Source: CAZLFA01 sp964558665
GTDB taxonomy: Bacteria; Desulfobacterota; Syntrophia; Syntrophales; PHBD01
Direction: 5' to 3'
DNA length: 37,934 bases
Assembly: GCA_964558665.1 (NCBI GenBank)
Contig: CAZLFA010000038.1
Span: 1 to 37,934, forward strand
Part shown: one piece after another, positions 1 to 7,674 of the stretch
How the letters are laid out: the number at the start of each line of letters is the position of its first letter
How positions within the stretch are numbered: position 1 is the first letter of the stretch
The notes under the pieces: generated by a model
The model's input: the letters and a program-made list of their open reading frames with translations, nothing else
Told to the model about the DNA's origin: nothing
Database searches by the model: none
Program-made: the position numbers and the translations under genes

Positions 1-367
1 TAATAAGCTGGCATGCACGGAACAAGACCCTACAGTAAAAACTCTATGAGTTTACCCTGCCGACATTTGATTTTTCATTCTCAGGATACACAAAAGAGAC
101 TTTTGCAGACAAGATGATTTCCAATCCTGTTTTGCAAACAACGCGGCATTCTCCATCGTGTCGCATCAAGCAACTTTCCAACCGCGTTTTGCAAACAGCT
201 ATTTATTTGTGAAAATAACCGGTTCAAATCCGGAACCGTTATCTGCGTATTTTGTCTGACAGGTATGTTAAGGGCTTGTAATGCAAGCGTTTTGTGCCGA
301 ATTATCCTTTTCATGGTGGATTTCAGACCCGAATTGTGATAGCCAGTTCTGGAAAATGATGGGAGCC
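1..367. other. Gene-free leading stretch with small inverted and direct repeats
   Basis: I see no convincing gene here. A small hairpin (AAACTC-TAT-GAGTTT) lies near 39-53. The 12-mer GTTTTGCAAACA occurs twice, near 128-139 and 186-197. The copies are flanked on their inner sides by ACGCGG and CCGCGT, so the pair also forms an imperfect inverted repeat. Its role is unknown. The promoter of the downstream RlpA-like gene must lie in this stretch, but I could not pick out a convincing -35/-10 pair. Confidence 0.4.
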
Positions 368-826
368 ATGAATATTATGTTATCGAAAAGAACGGCGGGG
401 CGATTGATATGGATGGTTTTTATGTGCCATGTAGCCTTTTGTTTTGCGGGCTATTCCCTGTATGCGGAAGAACCGGCAAAGGCGCCGGCAAAGGAAGCGG
501 AGGAAAAGGCATCTTCGGGTTCGCCGGAGTCTGAAGGCGTGAAAGGCGTTGCCGTTTATTATGCCGACAGATACCAGGGCAGAAGAACCCATTCCGGCCA
601 GATCTTTGATCAAAACAAATTAACGGCGGCGCATCCCAGCCTGCCGCATGGAACCCGCGTTAAGGTTATAAATCTTGCCAACGACCGTTCCGTCGTGGTG
701 ACCATTAACGACCGCTGCCGCAAGCGCAGTTTCGAACTCATCGACCTGACAAGGGCTGCGGCGGAGCAACTCGGATTTTACGGCAAGGGCTCAGCAAAAG
801 TAAGAATTATACCCCTGTCCCGGTGA
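368..826 (+). CDS. RlpA-like double-psi beta-barrel protein, exported
   Basis: Predicted 152-residue exported protein of the RlpA family, whose members are septal or cell-wall lytic transglycosylases. Residues 12-33 form a hydrophobic signal segment ending SLYA before an acidic and Ala/Lys-rich linker (34-58), consistent with signal peptidase I cleavage. Residues 59-150 form the RlpA-like domain (AVYYADRYQGRRTHSG, then AAHPSLPHGT, then VTINDR, then ELIDLTRAAAEQLG). His89 and Asp126 match the positions of the His and Asp considered catalytic in RlpA. The usual Gly-Pro-Phe after NDR is replaced by CRKRSF, leaving a lone Cys117 in the domain. There is no SPOR domain, so septal targeting by denuded glycan is not expected. 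The start is uncertain: ATG codons at 356, 359 and 368 are all possible and none has a well-spaced ribosome site. Confidence 0.8.
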   Translation: MNIMLSKRTAGRLIWMVFMCHVAFCFAGYSLYAEEPAKAPAKEAEEKASSGSPESEGVKGVAVYYADRYQGRRTHSGQIFDQNKLTAAHPSLPHGTRVKVINLANDRSVVVTINDRCRKRSFELIDLTRAAAEQLGFYGKGSAKVRIIPLSR

Positions 827-1023
827 TGCACCTCTTTTTCCCTGTCAGTTTATCCTTATTATAAAGACTTTTTTTCTCTGCGGACGATACAATGGCAATA
901 TACGCATGCTGAGTGATATCCGGTATTGCCGCGGTAATTTATTAAACCTCTATTCCTGCGGAGCTTCCGTTACGGGCAGTGCTGTAAACGGCAGGAGACG
1001 GCCGGCCGCAGGATGGGGCTTTG

Positions 1024-1668
1024 TTAACCGCGGCGTGCCATGGCGCGGATTTCCGCATTCTCTATAATCCGGCCTCTGACATTGTCCTTCGTCGCCTGCA
1101 GCATGGCTTTTCCGATATCTCCACCGGTAACGTAAAGATCAGGGAAGGGCTTCAGCAATCTGCCGAGCGGACGCAAAATCCTGTACAGCTTCGGGCTGCC
1201 CGCCGAAGGCTCTCCGTCAATAAACGACGGCCGCCAGCAAACGGTATCCGTTATCGACATAATGTCGCGCTCCGTCTCTGCCTTCACGCGCGCCCACATA
1301 AAACGGCTGTCCGGCCGGGTGCCCTGGCCGCTGATAAAATGAAATACGGCCGCGGGGCTTTTGACCTTCAGCATCTGCGCCGCGGCAACAGCGAAATCAT
1401 GGGTAATTCTTCGATACTCCTGCTCTCCCGAAACCTGTGTCGTGGAAATGCCCAGGCAGTAGAAGCATGACTCAACCTCTGTATAAGCTTCGGAAACTGC
1501 TTCGTAATTCAGGTAATCTCCATGCATAAACACACGCAGTTTATCACTGTCGGCAGAAAGCGGACGCCTTGTTATCGCCCGCACGGATTCTACTGCGGGA
1601 GAGCGAAGACATACCTTAAGAACGCTGCCTCCGGCAGTTCCGCTCGCGCCGAGGATTACGACATTCAT
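1024..1668 (-). CDS. NAD(P)-binding Rossmann-fold protein, atypical SDR (HTATIP2/TIP30-like)
   Basis: A 214-residue cytoplasmic protein with an N-terminal nucleotide-binding loop GASGTAGG (residues 7-14) right after the first beta strand (MNVVIL), typical of atypical short-chain dehydrogenases. The later pattern (YCLGISTTQVS, then FHFISGQGT, then WRPSFIDGE) resembles the HTATIP2/TIP30 and NAD(P)H-binding epimerase-like families. Ser113 fits the catalytic Ser. The expected YxxxK is WARVK, with Trp125 in place of Tyr and Lys129 kept, so classical SDR chemistry is doubtful and a binding or regulatory role is possible. The substrate cannot be told from the sequence. It stands alone on the minus strand; an R1 repeat and a plus-strand gene lie upstream. 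The start is the ATG just before the first beta strand. Confidence 0.75.
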   Translation of the reverse strand: MNVVILGASGTAGGSVLKVCLRSPAVESVRAITRRPLSADSDKLRVFMHGDYLNYEAVSEAYTEVESCFYCLGISTTQVSGEQEYRRITHDFAVAAAQMLKVKSPAAVFHFISGQGTRPDSRFMWARVKAETERDIMSITDTVCWRPSFIDGEPSAGSPKLYRILRPLGRLLKPFPDLYVTGGDIGKAMLQATKDNVRGRIIENAEIRAMARRG

Positions 1669-1784
1669 CCTGTCCCCCTTTTTTCTTTTTCTGACTTTTC
1701 AAATGGGTGCAATCGCGTTTATAATTGCCCCGACCGCTGCGTTCGATTTCGGAAGCGCATAACCCTTCAAATCGAATATATTTA

Positions 1785-1957
1785 TACCAGATTACGTAAT
1801 AGAACTTATAGGTGCTTGGATAAATTAATATTATCCAGGTTAAAGAGGTTTTCAAGCGGCGAATCAAATATTATTCTTGTGAAAAATATTCTGAGCCGCG
1901 GAAAGCTTCTTTGACCTGGGTGCCAAAGAATATTACTTTTTAACGCGCAATCCGGGT
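1785..1957. repeat. R1 repeat, full-length copy A
   Basis: About 173 bp closely matching the R1 copy at 11009-11185 along its whole length. It shares the left end (GATTACGTAATAGAACTTAT against GATTACACAATAGAACGTAT) and the central hairpin around TTCTTGTGAAAAATATTCTG. It also shares the GAGCCGCGG block and the right end GCGCAATCCGGG. The left and right ends are imperfect inverted repeats of each other, so the unit can fold into one long hairpin. It encodes no protein. It occupies most of the gap (1669-2037) between the divergently transcribed SDR and VIT/VWA genes, so their promoters lie in or next to it. Confidence 0.8.
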
Positions 1958-2037
1958 TTATCATGAAAAGGGTGTTTCGGGAACATTTTCCATTTGTCGA
2001 TTGTCTAATGGATAAAGTCTATTTAAAGGAGGTTTCC

Positions 2038-4383
2038 ATGAAAAAAGCTGCAAAGTACGTGATTTTATCTTTACTGGTGTTGTCGCTTCTGTCCTGGAGC
2101 AAAGGCTACACGCAGACCAGCGTATCGGATGACAAGACGCTGTCTCCTTATTTTTTTGTAAAAAGCGATGATCCCGCGGTGGATCAGCTCCCGCTGAAAT
2201 CGACATCCGCAGATGTCGATATTTCCGGAGTTATCGCTGATGTCCGGGTAAAGCAGGTTTACAAGAATGAGGGGAAAAAAGCGCTGGAGGCGATTTACGT
2301 GTTCCCCGCATCCACGCGGGCAGCCGTCTACGGCATGAAGATGACCATCGGCAAAAGGGTGATTGAGGCTAAAATCAAGCAGCGTGAGGAAGCACGCCGC
2401 GAATACGAGCAGGCCAGAGAGCAGGGGAAAAGCGCATCCCTCCTGGAGCAGCAGAGGCCCAACGTATTCCAGATGAACGTGGCCAACATCATGCCCGGCG
2501 ACGAGATTGTTGTTGAACTTAAATACACCGAACTGATCGTTCCGACCGACCGGGTCTACGAGTTTGTCTATCCCACCGTCGTCGGGCCGCGCTATTCCAA
2601 TCAGCCTGCCGCTGCCGCCCCGGCATCCGAGACCTGGGTGCGGAATCCCTACACGCGCCAGGGAGAACAACCGACGTACGGATTTGACATCCAGGTAAAG
2701 ATCAACGCAGGATTGCCGATCAGCCAGATTTCCTGCAACTCACACAAAACAAAGGTGGACTACCAGGGAAAGTCCGCAGCGCTCGTGAAGCTTGATCCTG
2801 CGGAGAGCTTCGGCGGCAACCGCGATTACATCCTTCGCTACCGGCTTGACGGCGATAAGATTCAGTCGGGACTTCTTCTTTACGAAGGAGAGAAGGAAAA
2901 TTTTTTCCTGCTGATGATGCAGCCTCCGAAGAAAGTAGAGAAGAAAGACATCCCGGGCCGCGAGTATATCTTCATCGTTGATGTCTCCGGTTCTATGTAT
3001 GGATTTCCTCTGGACATATCGAAAAAACTGCTGGTTAACCTGATCGGCGGTCTTCGTTCCACGGACAGATTCAATGTCCTTCTTTTCTCGGGTGGTTCGT
3101 CTCTCATGGCGGAGGAGTCTCTTCCGGCCACCAGAGAGAATATAGACCGGGCAATCCAGGTCATTGATCGTCAGAGGGGAGGCGGCGGAACGGAAATCCT
3201 GCCGGCTCTGAAACGCGCGCTCAATCTGAAAAAGCCCGAAAACTTTTCACGCACAGTGGTTATAGTTACCGACGGTTATGTCTCGGTTGAGGAGGAGGTC
3301 TTCGATCTCATCCGGAAAAGCCTGGGAGATGCCAACATGTTTGCCTTCGGCATCGGCACCAGCGTCAACCGCCACATCATTGAGGGCATGGCGCACGTCG
3401 GCATGGGAGAACCTTTTATCATTGTGAAACCGGAAGAAGCGCCCGCCAGGGCGGAACGTTTCCGCGCCATGATAGCCTCGCCCGTGCTCACTAAAGTAAA
3501 GTTGGCCTTCAATGGATTCGATGCCTACGACGTGGAACCGCTGAGCATTCCCGATGTGCTGGCGGATCGCCCGGTCATCGTTTTTGGAAAATGGCGGGGA
3601 AAACCGGAAGGGTCGATCAGCATGACCGGTATTTCCGGGCACGGCAGATATAAGAAGGCAATCGATGTCGGCGAAGTAAAACCGGAAAAAGGCAATGCCG
3701 CCCTGCGCTATCTCTGGGCGCGCCACCGGATCACCATCCTTTCCGATTACAACAAGCTCCGCAGCAATGACAAACGCATCAAGGAAGTGACCGATCTGGG
3801 GCTCAACTATAATCTGCTTACAGCCTATACCTCCTTTGTCGCTGTCGATTCGGAGATCAGGAATGTGGACGGCAAGGCCGCAACCGTCAAACAGCCTCTG
3901 CCGCTGCCCCAGGGCGTTTCCGACTACGCTGTAGGATATCCGGTAAGCGCGAACGGAGTGTCGAAGATGTATGCCCCGGCGCCGATGGCGTCTGTGAGAG
4001 AATCGACGGGAATCAAGTATGAGCGTTCGAGTGTAAAGAAGAAGACAAAGGGGGGCGCATACGATGACAAGGCACAGGCGGCATCTCTGAAGATCGATAA
4101 CGTTGCCGTCACCAAAGGGCTGAATAAAGAGGATGTGCTCAAGGTTGTCAAGTCCCATCTGGCCGAGGTCGAGGACTGCATCAGCGGGACCGGGCAGGGA
4201 CAAAAGCTGGTTGTCCGCCTGACCGTCAAAGCGGACGGCACAGTCGGTGAAGTCAGGATTCTGTCGGGCAAAGGCATCGATGAACTGAGCAGAACGTGTC
4301 TTGAAAACCTGATGAAGAAGTGGCGGTTCAATGCTTCCAGGGCAGGACACGAGATGAAGGCAACGATAACGTTCACAACTTGA
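2038..4383 (+). CDS. VIT and von Willebrand A domain protein with AgmX/PglI-like C-terminus
   Basis: A 781-residue exported protein. The start is fixed by the strong site AAAGGAGG at 2026-2033, five bases before the ATG. Residues 1-25 are a signal peptide. A VIT domain (about 47-175) has the expected IYVFPAS and PNVFQMNVANIMPGDEI blocks. A VWA domain (about 309-480) carries an intact metal-binding site: Asp315, Ser317, Ser319 (DVSGS), Thr385 and Asp412 (TDG). The last 90 or so residues, with two cysteines and the block WRFNASRAG, look like the AgmX/PglI or TonB-C type domain known from delta-proteobacterial proteins. VIT-VWA proteins are extracellular or periplasmic adhesion-type factors. Unlike marine sortase-target VIT proteins, it has no LPXTG-type sorting signal and no sortase gene is nearby. 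It is followed by a terminator, so it is probably monocistronic. Confidence 0.85.
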   Translation: MKKAAKYVILSLLVLSLLSWSKGYTQTSVSDDKTLSPYFFVKSDDPAVDQLPLKSTSADVDISGVIADVRVKQVYKNEGKKALEAIYVFPASTRAAVYGMKMTIGKRVIEAKIKQREEARREYEQAREQGKSASLLEQQRPNVFQMNVANIMPGDEIVVELKYTELIVPTDRVYEFVYPTVVGPRYSNQPAAAAPASETWVRNPYTRQGEQPTYGFDIQVKINAGLPISQISCNSHKTKVDYQGKSAALVKLDPAESFGGNRDYILRYRLDGDKIQSGLLLYEGEKENFFLLMMQPPKKVEKKDIPGREYIFIVDVSGSMYGFPLDISKKLLVNLIGGLRSTDRFNVLLFSGGSSLMAEESLPATRENIDRAIQVIDRQRGGGGTEILPALKRALNLKKPENFSRTVVIVTDGYVSVEEEVFDLIRKSLGDANMFAFGIGTSVNRHIIEGMAHVGMGEPFIIVKPEEAPARAERFRAMIASPVLTKVKLAFNGFDAYDVEPLSIPDVLADRPVIVFGKWRGKPEGSISMTGISGHGRYKKAIDVGEVKPEKGNAALRYLWARHRITILSDYNKLRSNDKRIKEVTDLGLNYNLLTAYTSFVAVDSEIRNVDGKAATVKQPLPLPQGVSDYAVGYPVSANGVSKMYAPAPMASVRESTGIKYERSSVKKKTKGGAYDDKAQAASLKIDNVAVTKGLNKEDVLKVVKSHLAEVEDCISGTGQGQKLVVRLTVKADGTVGEVRILSGKGIDELSRTCLENLMKKWRFNASRAGHEMKATITFTT

Positions 4384-4397
4384 AATTCTATTTGAAA

Positions 4398-4452
4398 GTT
4401 CGGCCGGTGAGTGTCTGCCTGGACAAACACGCAACCGGCCGAACGCTTTTTT
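4398..4452 (+). terminator. Intrinsic terminator after the VIT/VWA gene
   Basis: A perfect 11-bp inverted repeat, GTTCGGCCGGT (4398-4408) and ACCGGCCGAAC (4434-4444), with a 25-nt loop, followed by GC and six T. It starts 14 bases after the stop codon and separates this gene from the ECF sigma factor gene. Confidence 0.85.
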
Positions 4453-4499
4453 AGCTTGACAAGAAGGCCTCTTGATGTGGAGATTATGCAAACGAATAT

Positions 4500-5129
4500 A
4501 TGGAGATCTTCCCGCAAGTGGCTTCCCGTATCAGAGACATAGAAAAAGACGACGCTGAATACGTCGAGCTTTGCCGCCAGGGAAACACCGTCGCCTTCGA
4601 GGTGCTGGTGGAAAGGCACCAGAAGCGGATGCTGAATATAGCCTTCCGGATGACGGGCGATTATGATGACGCATGCGACGTTGTTCAGGAGTCTTTTATC
4701 TCGGCGTTCAAGGCTGTCAAGGGGTTCAGGGGAGACGCTCTTTTTTCCACGTGGCTTTGCGGTATTGTCATGAATCATGCCCGCAACAGGCTGAAGCAGA
4801 TGAAGGGCCGTTCCCGGTACGAAAGCGCATCTGTGGAAGACATGGAAAAGATCAGGGAAGGGTGCCGTGCGGATGGTCTCTGCGCCGACGGAGAATCGGC
4901 CGTTGACAGGCTGGAAAGAGAAGAACTGGAGGCCGGGGTGCAGAAATGCATAAGCGCTCTTGACGGCGAGCAGCGCGAGGTCCTGGTGCTGAGGGATATT
5001 CAGGGATTCTCTTATGAGGAGATCTGCCGGATGCTGAATATACCTGACGGTACGATAAAGTCGCGGCTGTTCAGGGCAAGAAACGCCGTCAAGGAATGTC
5101 TGAAACCTCTTTTGGGTGATCTGAAATGA
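4500..5129 (+). CDS. ECF (sigma-70 family) RNA polymerase sigma factor
   Basis: A 209-residue group 4 sigma factor. Region 2 spans about residues 28-100: the FEVLVERHQKRMLNIAFRMT segment, then DACDVVQESFISAFKA and FSTWLCGIVMNHARNRLK. Region 4 is at the end: QREVLVLRDIQGFSYEEICR followed by the helix-turn-helix MLNIPDGTIKSRLFRARNAV. The linker between them is about 50 residues and rich in Asp, Glu and Arg. The ATG at 4500 is the only in-frame candidate after an upstream stop at 4473; it lacks a good ribosome site. The gene overlaps the next by four bases (ATGA), and the neighbour is a zinc-finger anti-sigma factor, which marks a classic membrane-controlled ECF pair. The regulon is unknown. The outer-membrane protein gene just downstream is a candidate target by position only. 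Confidence 0.92.
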   Translation: MEIFPQVASRIRDIEKDDAEYVELCRQGNTVAFEVLVERHQKRMLNIAFRMTGDYDDACDVVQESFISAFKAVKGFRGDALFSTWLCGIVMNHARNRLKQMKGRSRYESASVEDMEKIREGCRADGLCADGESAVDRLEREELEAGVQKCISALDGEQREVLVLRDIQGFSYEEICRMLNIPDGTIKSRLFRARNAVKECLKPLLGDLK

Positions 5130-6229
5130 AGGACTGCCGGGAAATAGACAATCTGCTGCCCGGGTATCTGGACAATGACCTCCCGCCGGAGGAGATGAAA
5201 CTTGTCGAGGAGCATCTGCCTGCGTGTTCCCGCTGCCGCGAGGCGCTTGCGGATTTGCGAAAGACGCGAGGACTGCTGCAGGACATGCAGGAAGTGGAAC
5301 CGCCTGCCTGGTTCAAGCAGAAAATCATGTCGCAGGTCAGGAAAGAGGCGGAAGGAAAAAAGGGAATTATTGAAAGGCTGTTCTTCCCGCTCCACATAAA
5401 GGTTCCTGTACAGGCATTGGCAACTGTGTTAATAGCGGTACTCGCTTTCCACGTGTATAAGGCCGGCGAGCCTGAGGTGAACAGGGTGGCGCAAATCCCC
5501 CTGCCGTCGGTCGAGCTTAAAAAAGAGCAGGCCCCGGCCGAGCCTCCTCAAAAAGCGGATGCAGCGGCTGTGAAAGAGGAAAAGAAAAGTGCAGGGTCGC
5601 CGTCTGCGGAACGGCGTGAAGAGAAGAAGCAATTGCCCGAATTTGCCCCGGCCCCCAGGAGTGACGCAGAAGGGGTAAAGCTCCGGGACAAGGCGGGAAG
5701 CGGTATTTACGGCGTATCAAAGCAGAAGTCTCAGCCGCAGCCTGCCCCCGCCGGGAGTGAAGACAAAGTGAAAACGGCGGCGGAACCGGAAGCCGGAAAC
5801 AGAATGTTCCGCTACAGCGAAGAAAAGGATGCAACAGCGGCGTTCGGCCAGCGAAAGAAAAAAGCAGCGGAGGCGGGCAGAGAGATATCAGAGAGTAAAG
5901 GCGAGTCTTATGCCCCGTCTGCAGCCCCCCGGGCCATGGCGAAATCAGCGGCCGCTGCAAGGCATCAGTTGCTGCTCGTGATGCGCGTCTCTGATCTTGA
6001 TGCTGCAAGTGGTGAAGCGGCAGGCGTTCTGCGCCGGTATGGAACGGGCACATCATCCAGACAGGCCGGAGCGCAGAGGATGATAATTACTGCCGATATA
6101 AAATCCCGGCTGATAAACGACGCCATCGAAAAACTGAAGCCGCTGGGAAGTCTGAGAGTAATCGGTAGTATTCCGGAGGCGCCGGAGACGACAGTCACGG
6201 TAAAAATAGAAATCATCGCCACCGATTGA
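5126..6229 (+). CDS. Membrane anti-sigma factor with zinc-finger domain and long periplasmic part
   Basis: A 367-residue single-pass membrane protein expected to hold the preceding ECF sigma factor inactive. The N-terminal anti-sigma domain has the ZAS pattern Cys4, His30, Cys34, Cys37 (HLPACSRC). A transmembrane helix follows at about 92-111. A low-complexity region rich in Pro, Ala, Lys and Glu runs from about 120 to 270. A folded C-terminal domain of about 90 residues (LLLVMRVSDLDAASGEAAGV to the VTVKIEI end) resembles DUF2275- or DUF4349-like domains, but I give that name tentatively. The long flexible spacer would place the C-terminal domain well into the periplasm, as a sensor or a protease-accessible handle. 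It starts inside the sigma factor stop codon, implying translational coupling. Confidence 0.85.
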   Translation: MKDCREIDNLLPGYLDNDLPPEEMKLVEEHLPACSRCREALADLRKTRGLLQDMQEVEPPAWFKQKIMSQVRKEAEGKKGIIERLFFPLHIKVPVQALATVLIAVLAFHVYKAGEPEVNRVAQIPLPSVELKKEQAPAEPPQKADAAAVKEEKKSAGSPSAERREEKKQLPEFAPAPRSDAEGVKLRDKAGSGIYGVSKQKSQPQPAPAGSEDKVKTAAEPEAGNRMFRYSEEKDATAAFGQRKKKAAEAGREISESKGESYAPSAAPRAMAKSAAAARHQLLLVMRVSDLDAASGEAAGVLRRYGTGTSSRQAGAQRMIITADIKSRLINDAIEKLKPLGSLRVIGSIPEAPETTVTVKIEIIATD

Positions 6230-6328
6230 TACTTCCGGTTTTGAAGCAAAGTCCCGGCCGCATCGGCCATACAGCAGCCGCCCCGATGCCTTGCTGTCAT
6301 CTCTGACTGAAAGCGGGGATAACAAAAA

Positions 6329-6352
6329 CATCCTTTCCGATACGGAAACCGG
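6329..6352 (-). repeat. Partial R2 repeat
   Basis: Read on the minus strand this gives GGTTTCCGTATCGGAAAGGA, matching the first part of the R2 unit. It lies in the 177-bp gap between the anti-sigma gene and the barrel protein gene. It lacks the second TTTTCC arm. Confidence 0.45.
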
Positions 6353-6406
6353 GGAACCGGACATCCTTAGTTTCAGAATAAAACGGATCAAAAGCCTGAC
6401 TGAATA

Positions 6407-7201
6407 ATGCGAAGATTCTGCCATATCCTTTATTTCATGTTTGTCCTTGCTGTCTTCACCGGCACCGCATATGCGTCGACCCCGCTTATTACCGAGGATG
6501 CGGGCACCGTAGGCAAAGGAAAATATAATCTTGAGATAACCGGGCAGAGCAGCTATGACGACAAAAAAGAGCCTGATGAAGACGGCACCGACACCAGAAG
6601 CAAATCCTGGGAGACGGAATTAAAAAGCACGCTGACCTATGGAATTACCGAAACGGTGGATATAGCCGTAGAGGTTCCCCTCTCCTGGAGAAGACTTGAT
6701 ACAGACGGCGCTAATGTCTCAAGTGAAAAGGGCATTTCCGATGTCTCCATGACGTTGAAATGGAAGTTCTTCGAGAAGAACAATTTTGGCGCTGCCGTCA
6801 AGTCGGAGGTCTGGCTTCCCACCGGGGATCATGAAAAGGAGCTGGGCAACGGCAGGGTCTCCTACAGCCTGTACCTTCTGGCGACCAAGGAGATTGATCC
6901 CGTGGCGTTTCACGTCAATCTCGGCTACAAAAGAAACGAAAATAAAAATGATGAGCGCGAGGACATCTGGCATGCTTCCCTGGCCGGCGAATTGAAGGTG
7001 ATCGACAAGCTTTCTCTGGTGGCTAACATAGGCATCGAAAAAAATCCCGACAGATCGTCAAGCGTAGATCCTGCCTTCCTCCTGGGAGGCATAACCTATG
7101 CCCCTACAGACAGTATTGAAATCGGCCTGGGTGTTAAGGGCGGACTGACATATACGGAAAAGGCTTTTACACTGATTGGCGGCGTTAATTTTAAATTCTA
7201 G
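6407..7201 (+). CDS. Predicted outer-membrane beta-barrel protein, MetA-pathway/transporter-like
   Basis: A 264-residue protein with a signal peptide (about 1-24, ending AYA before STPLITEDAG). Alternating-residue amphipathic strands follow, and it ends in Phe after GVNFKF, as outer-membrane barrels do. The opening TPLITEDAGTVGKGKYNLEI and the strand pattern resemble the 'MetA-pathway of phenol degradation' or transporter-type barrel family, whose substrates are mostly unknown. The size fits a barrel of about 12 strands. The start is the first ATG after a gap containing an R2-like repeat; no strong ribosome site was seen. It is on the same strand as the ECF/anti-sigma pair but 177 bp away, so it may have its own promoter. 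Confidence 0.7.
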   Translation: MRRFCHILYFMFVLAVFTGTAYASTPLITEDAGTVGKGKYNLEITGQSSYDDKKEPDEDGTDTRSKSWETELKSTLTYGITETVDIAVEVPLSWRRLDTDGANVSSEKGISDVSMTLKWKFFEKNNFGAAVKSEVWLPTGDHEKELGNGRVSYSLYLLATKEIDPVAFHVNLGYKRNENKNDEREDIWHASLAGELKVIDKLSLVANIGIEKNPDRSSSVDPAFLLGGITYAPTDSIEIGLGVKGGLTYTEKAFTLIGGVNFKF

Positions 7202-7203
7202 AT

Positions 7204-7428
7204 GGTTTCCGTCTGGAAAGGGCTCTTTTCCGCTCCGGCTGTGTCGATCTGCTGTATTGCTTGTGCGACGTACATTATGTACGCCTCCGCGCAATCATGC
7301 AAACCCCCTTTATAAAGGGGGCATGGGGGATTTTATATCTCCTTGCCGGAACGAAAAATAACCTCTTTCCAATCCGGAAACCGAAAGCTTCAACATCCGG
7401 GGTTTCCGTCCGGAAAGGGCTCTTTTCC
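7204..7428. repeat. Composite intergenic repeat block (R2, R3 and palindromes)
   Basis: This is the first half of the gene-free stretch 7202-7674. It holds an R2 unit (TTTCCGTCTGGAAAGGGCTC onward) at 7204-7232. R3 (TCTGCTGTATTGCTTGTGCG) follows near 7241-7270. Two palindromes come next: CGTACATTATGTACG, and a perfect 18-mer CCCCCTTTATAAAGGGGG at 7304-7321. An inverted R2 arm lies at 7360-7382, and a second full R2 at 7401-7428. The last two face each other and could form a hairpin with arms of about 20 bp. R2 and R3 also occur together at 27661-28026. Confidence 0.6.
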
Positions 7429-7450
7429 ATCTCAAGCTGGCATGGCCTGT

Positions 7451-7616
7451 GCGCAAGGAGTTTCCCGCGGCTCAGAATATTTTTTCGACGACAGCCGTAA
7501 ACATCTTCCAGGACGTGCCTGATGAAAAAATATTTGATTCGCCGCTTGCAAACCCCTTGCGCCGGCCTAGTTGACTGTGGGCAAGGAGTTTTTCACGGCT
7601 CAGAATATTTTTCAAC
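7451..7616. repeat. R1-type inverted repeat, copy B, plus an extra half-arm
   Basis: The left arm starts GCGCAAGGAGTTT at 7451 and runs through CCGCGGCTCAGAATATTTT. The right arm, 7521-7562, is its imperfect reverse complement, ending AAACCCCTTGCGC. The loop between them is 33 nt, much longer than the 4-nt loop in copy D. A third arm (CACGGCTCAGAATATTTTTC) follows at 7580-7616. It lies just upstream of the ZinT-like gene and encodes nothing recognisable. Confidence 0.7.
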
Positions 7617-7674
7617 GGAGGTCGTGATCAGTCCCTGCGATGATGGATTCTACCTCTCGCATTCAGGTTTTGAC

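Noticed and set aside
2038..4383. Marine proteobacterial sortase target protein
   Set aside because: The VIT-VWA layout fits, but there is no C-terminal LPXTG-type signal plus hydrophobic tail, and no sortase gene.
4456..4487. TTGACA upstream of the ECF sigma gene as a sigma-70 promoter
   Set aside because: No acceptable -10 box lies 16-18 bases downstream; the nearest candidate (GATTAT) is 20 bases away.
7522..7674. N-terminal extension of the ZinT-like gene back to 7522
   Set aside because: The extra codons run through an R1 repeat arm, and the signal peptide begins at the ATG at 7675.
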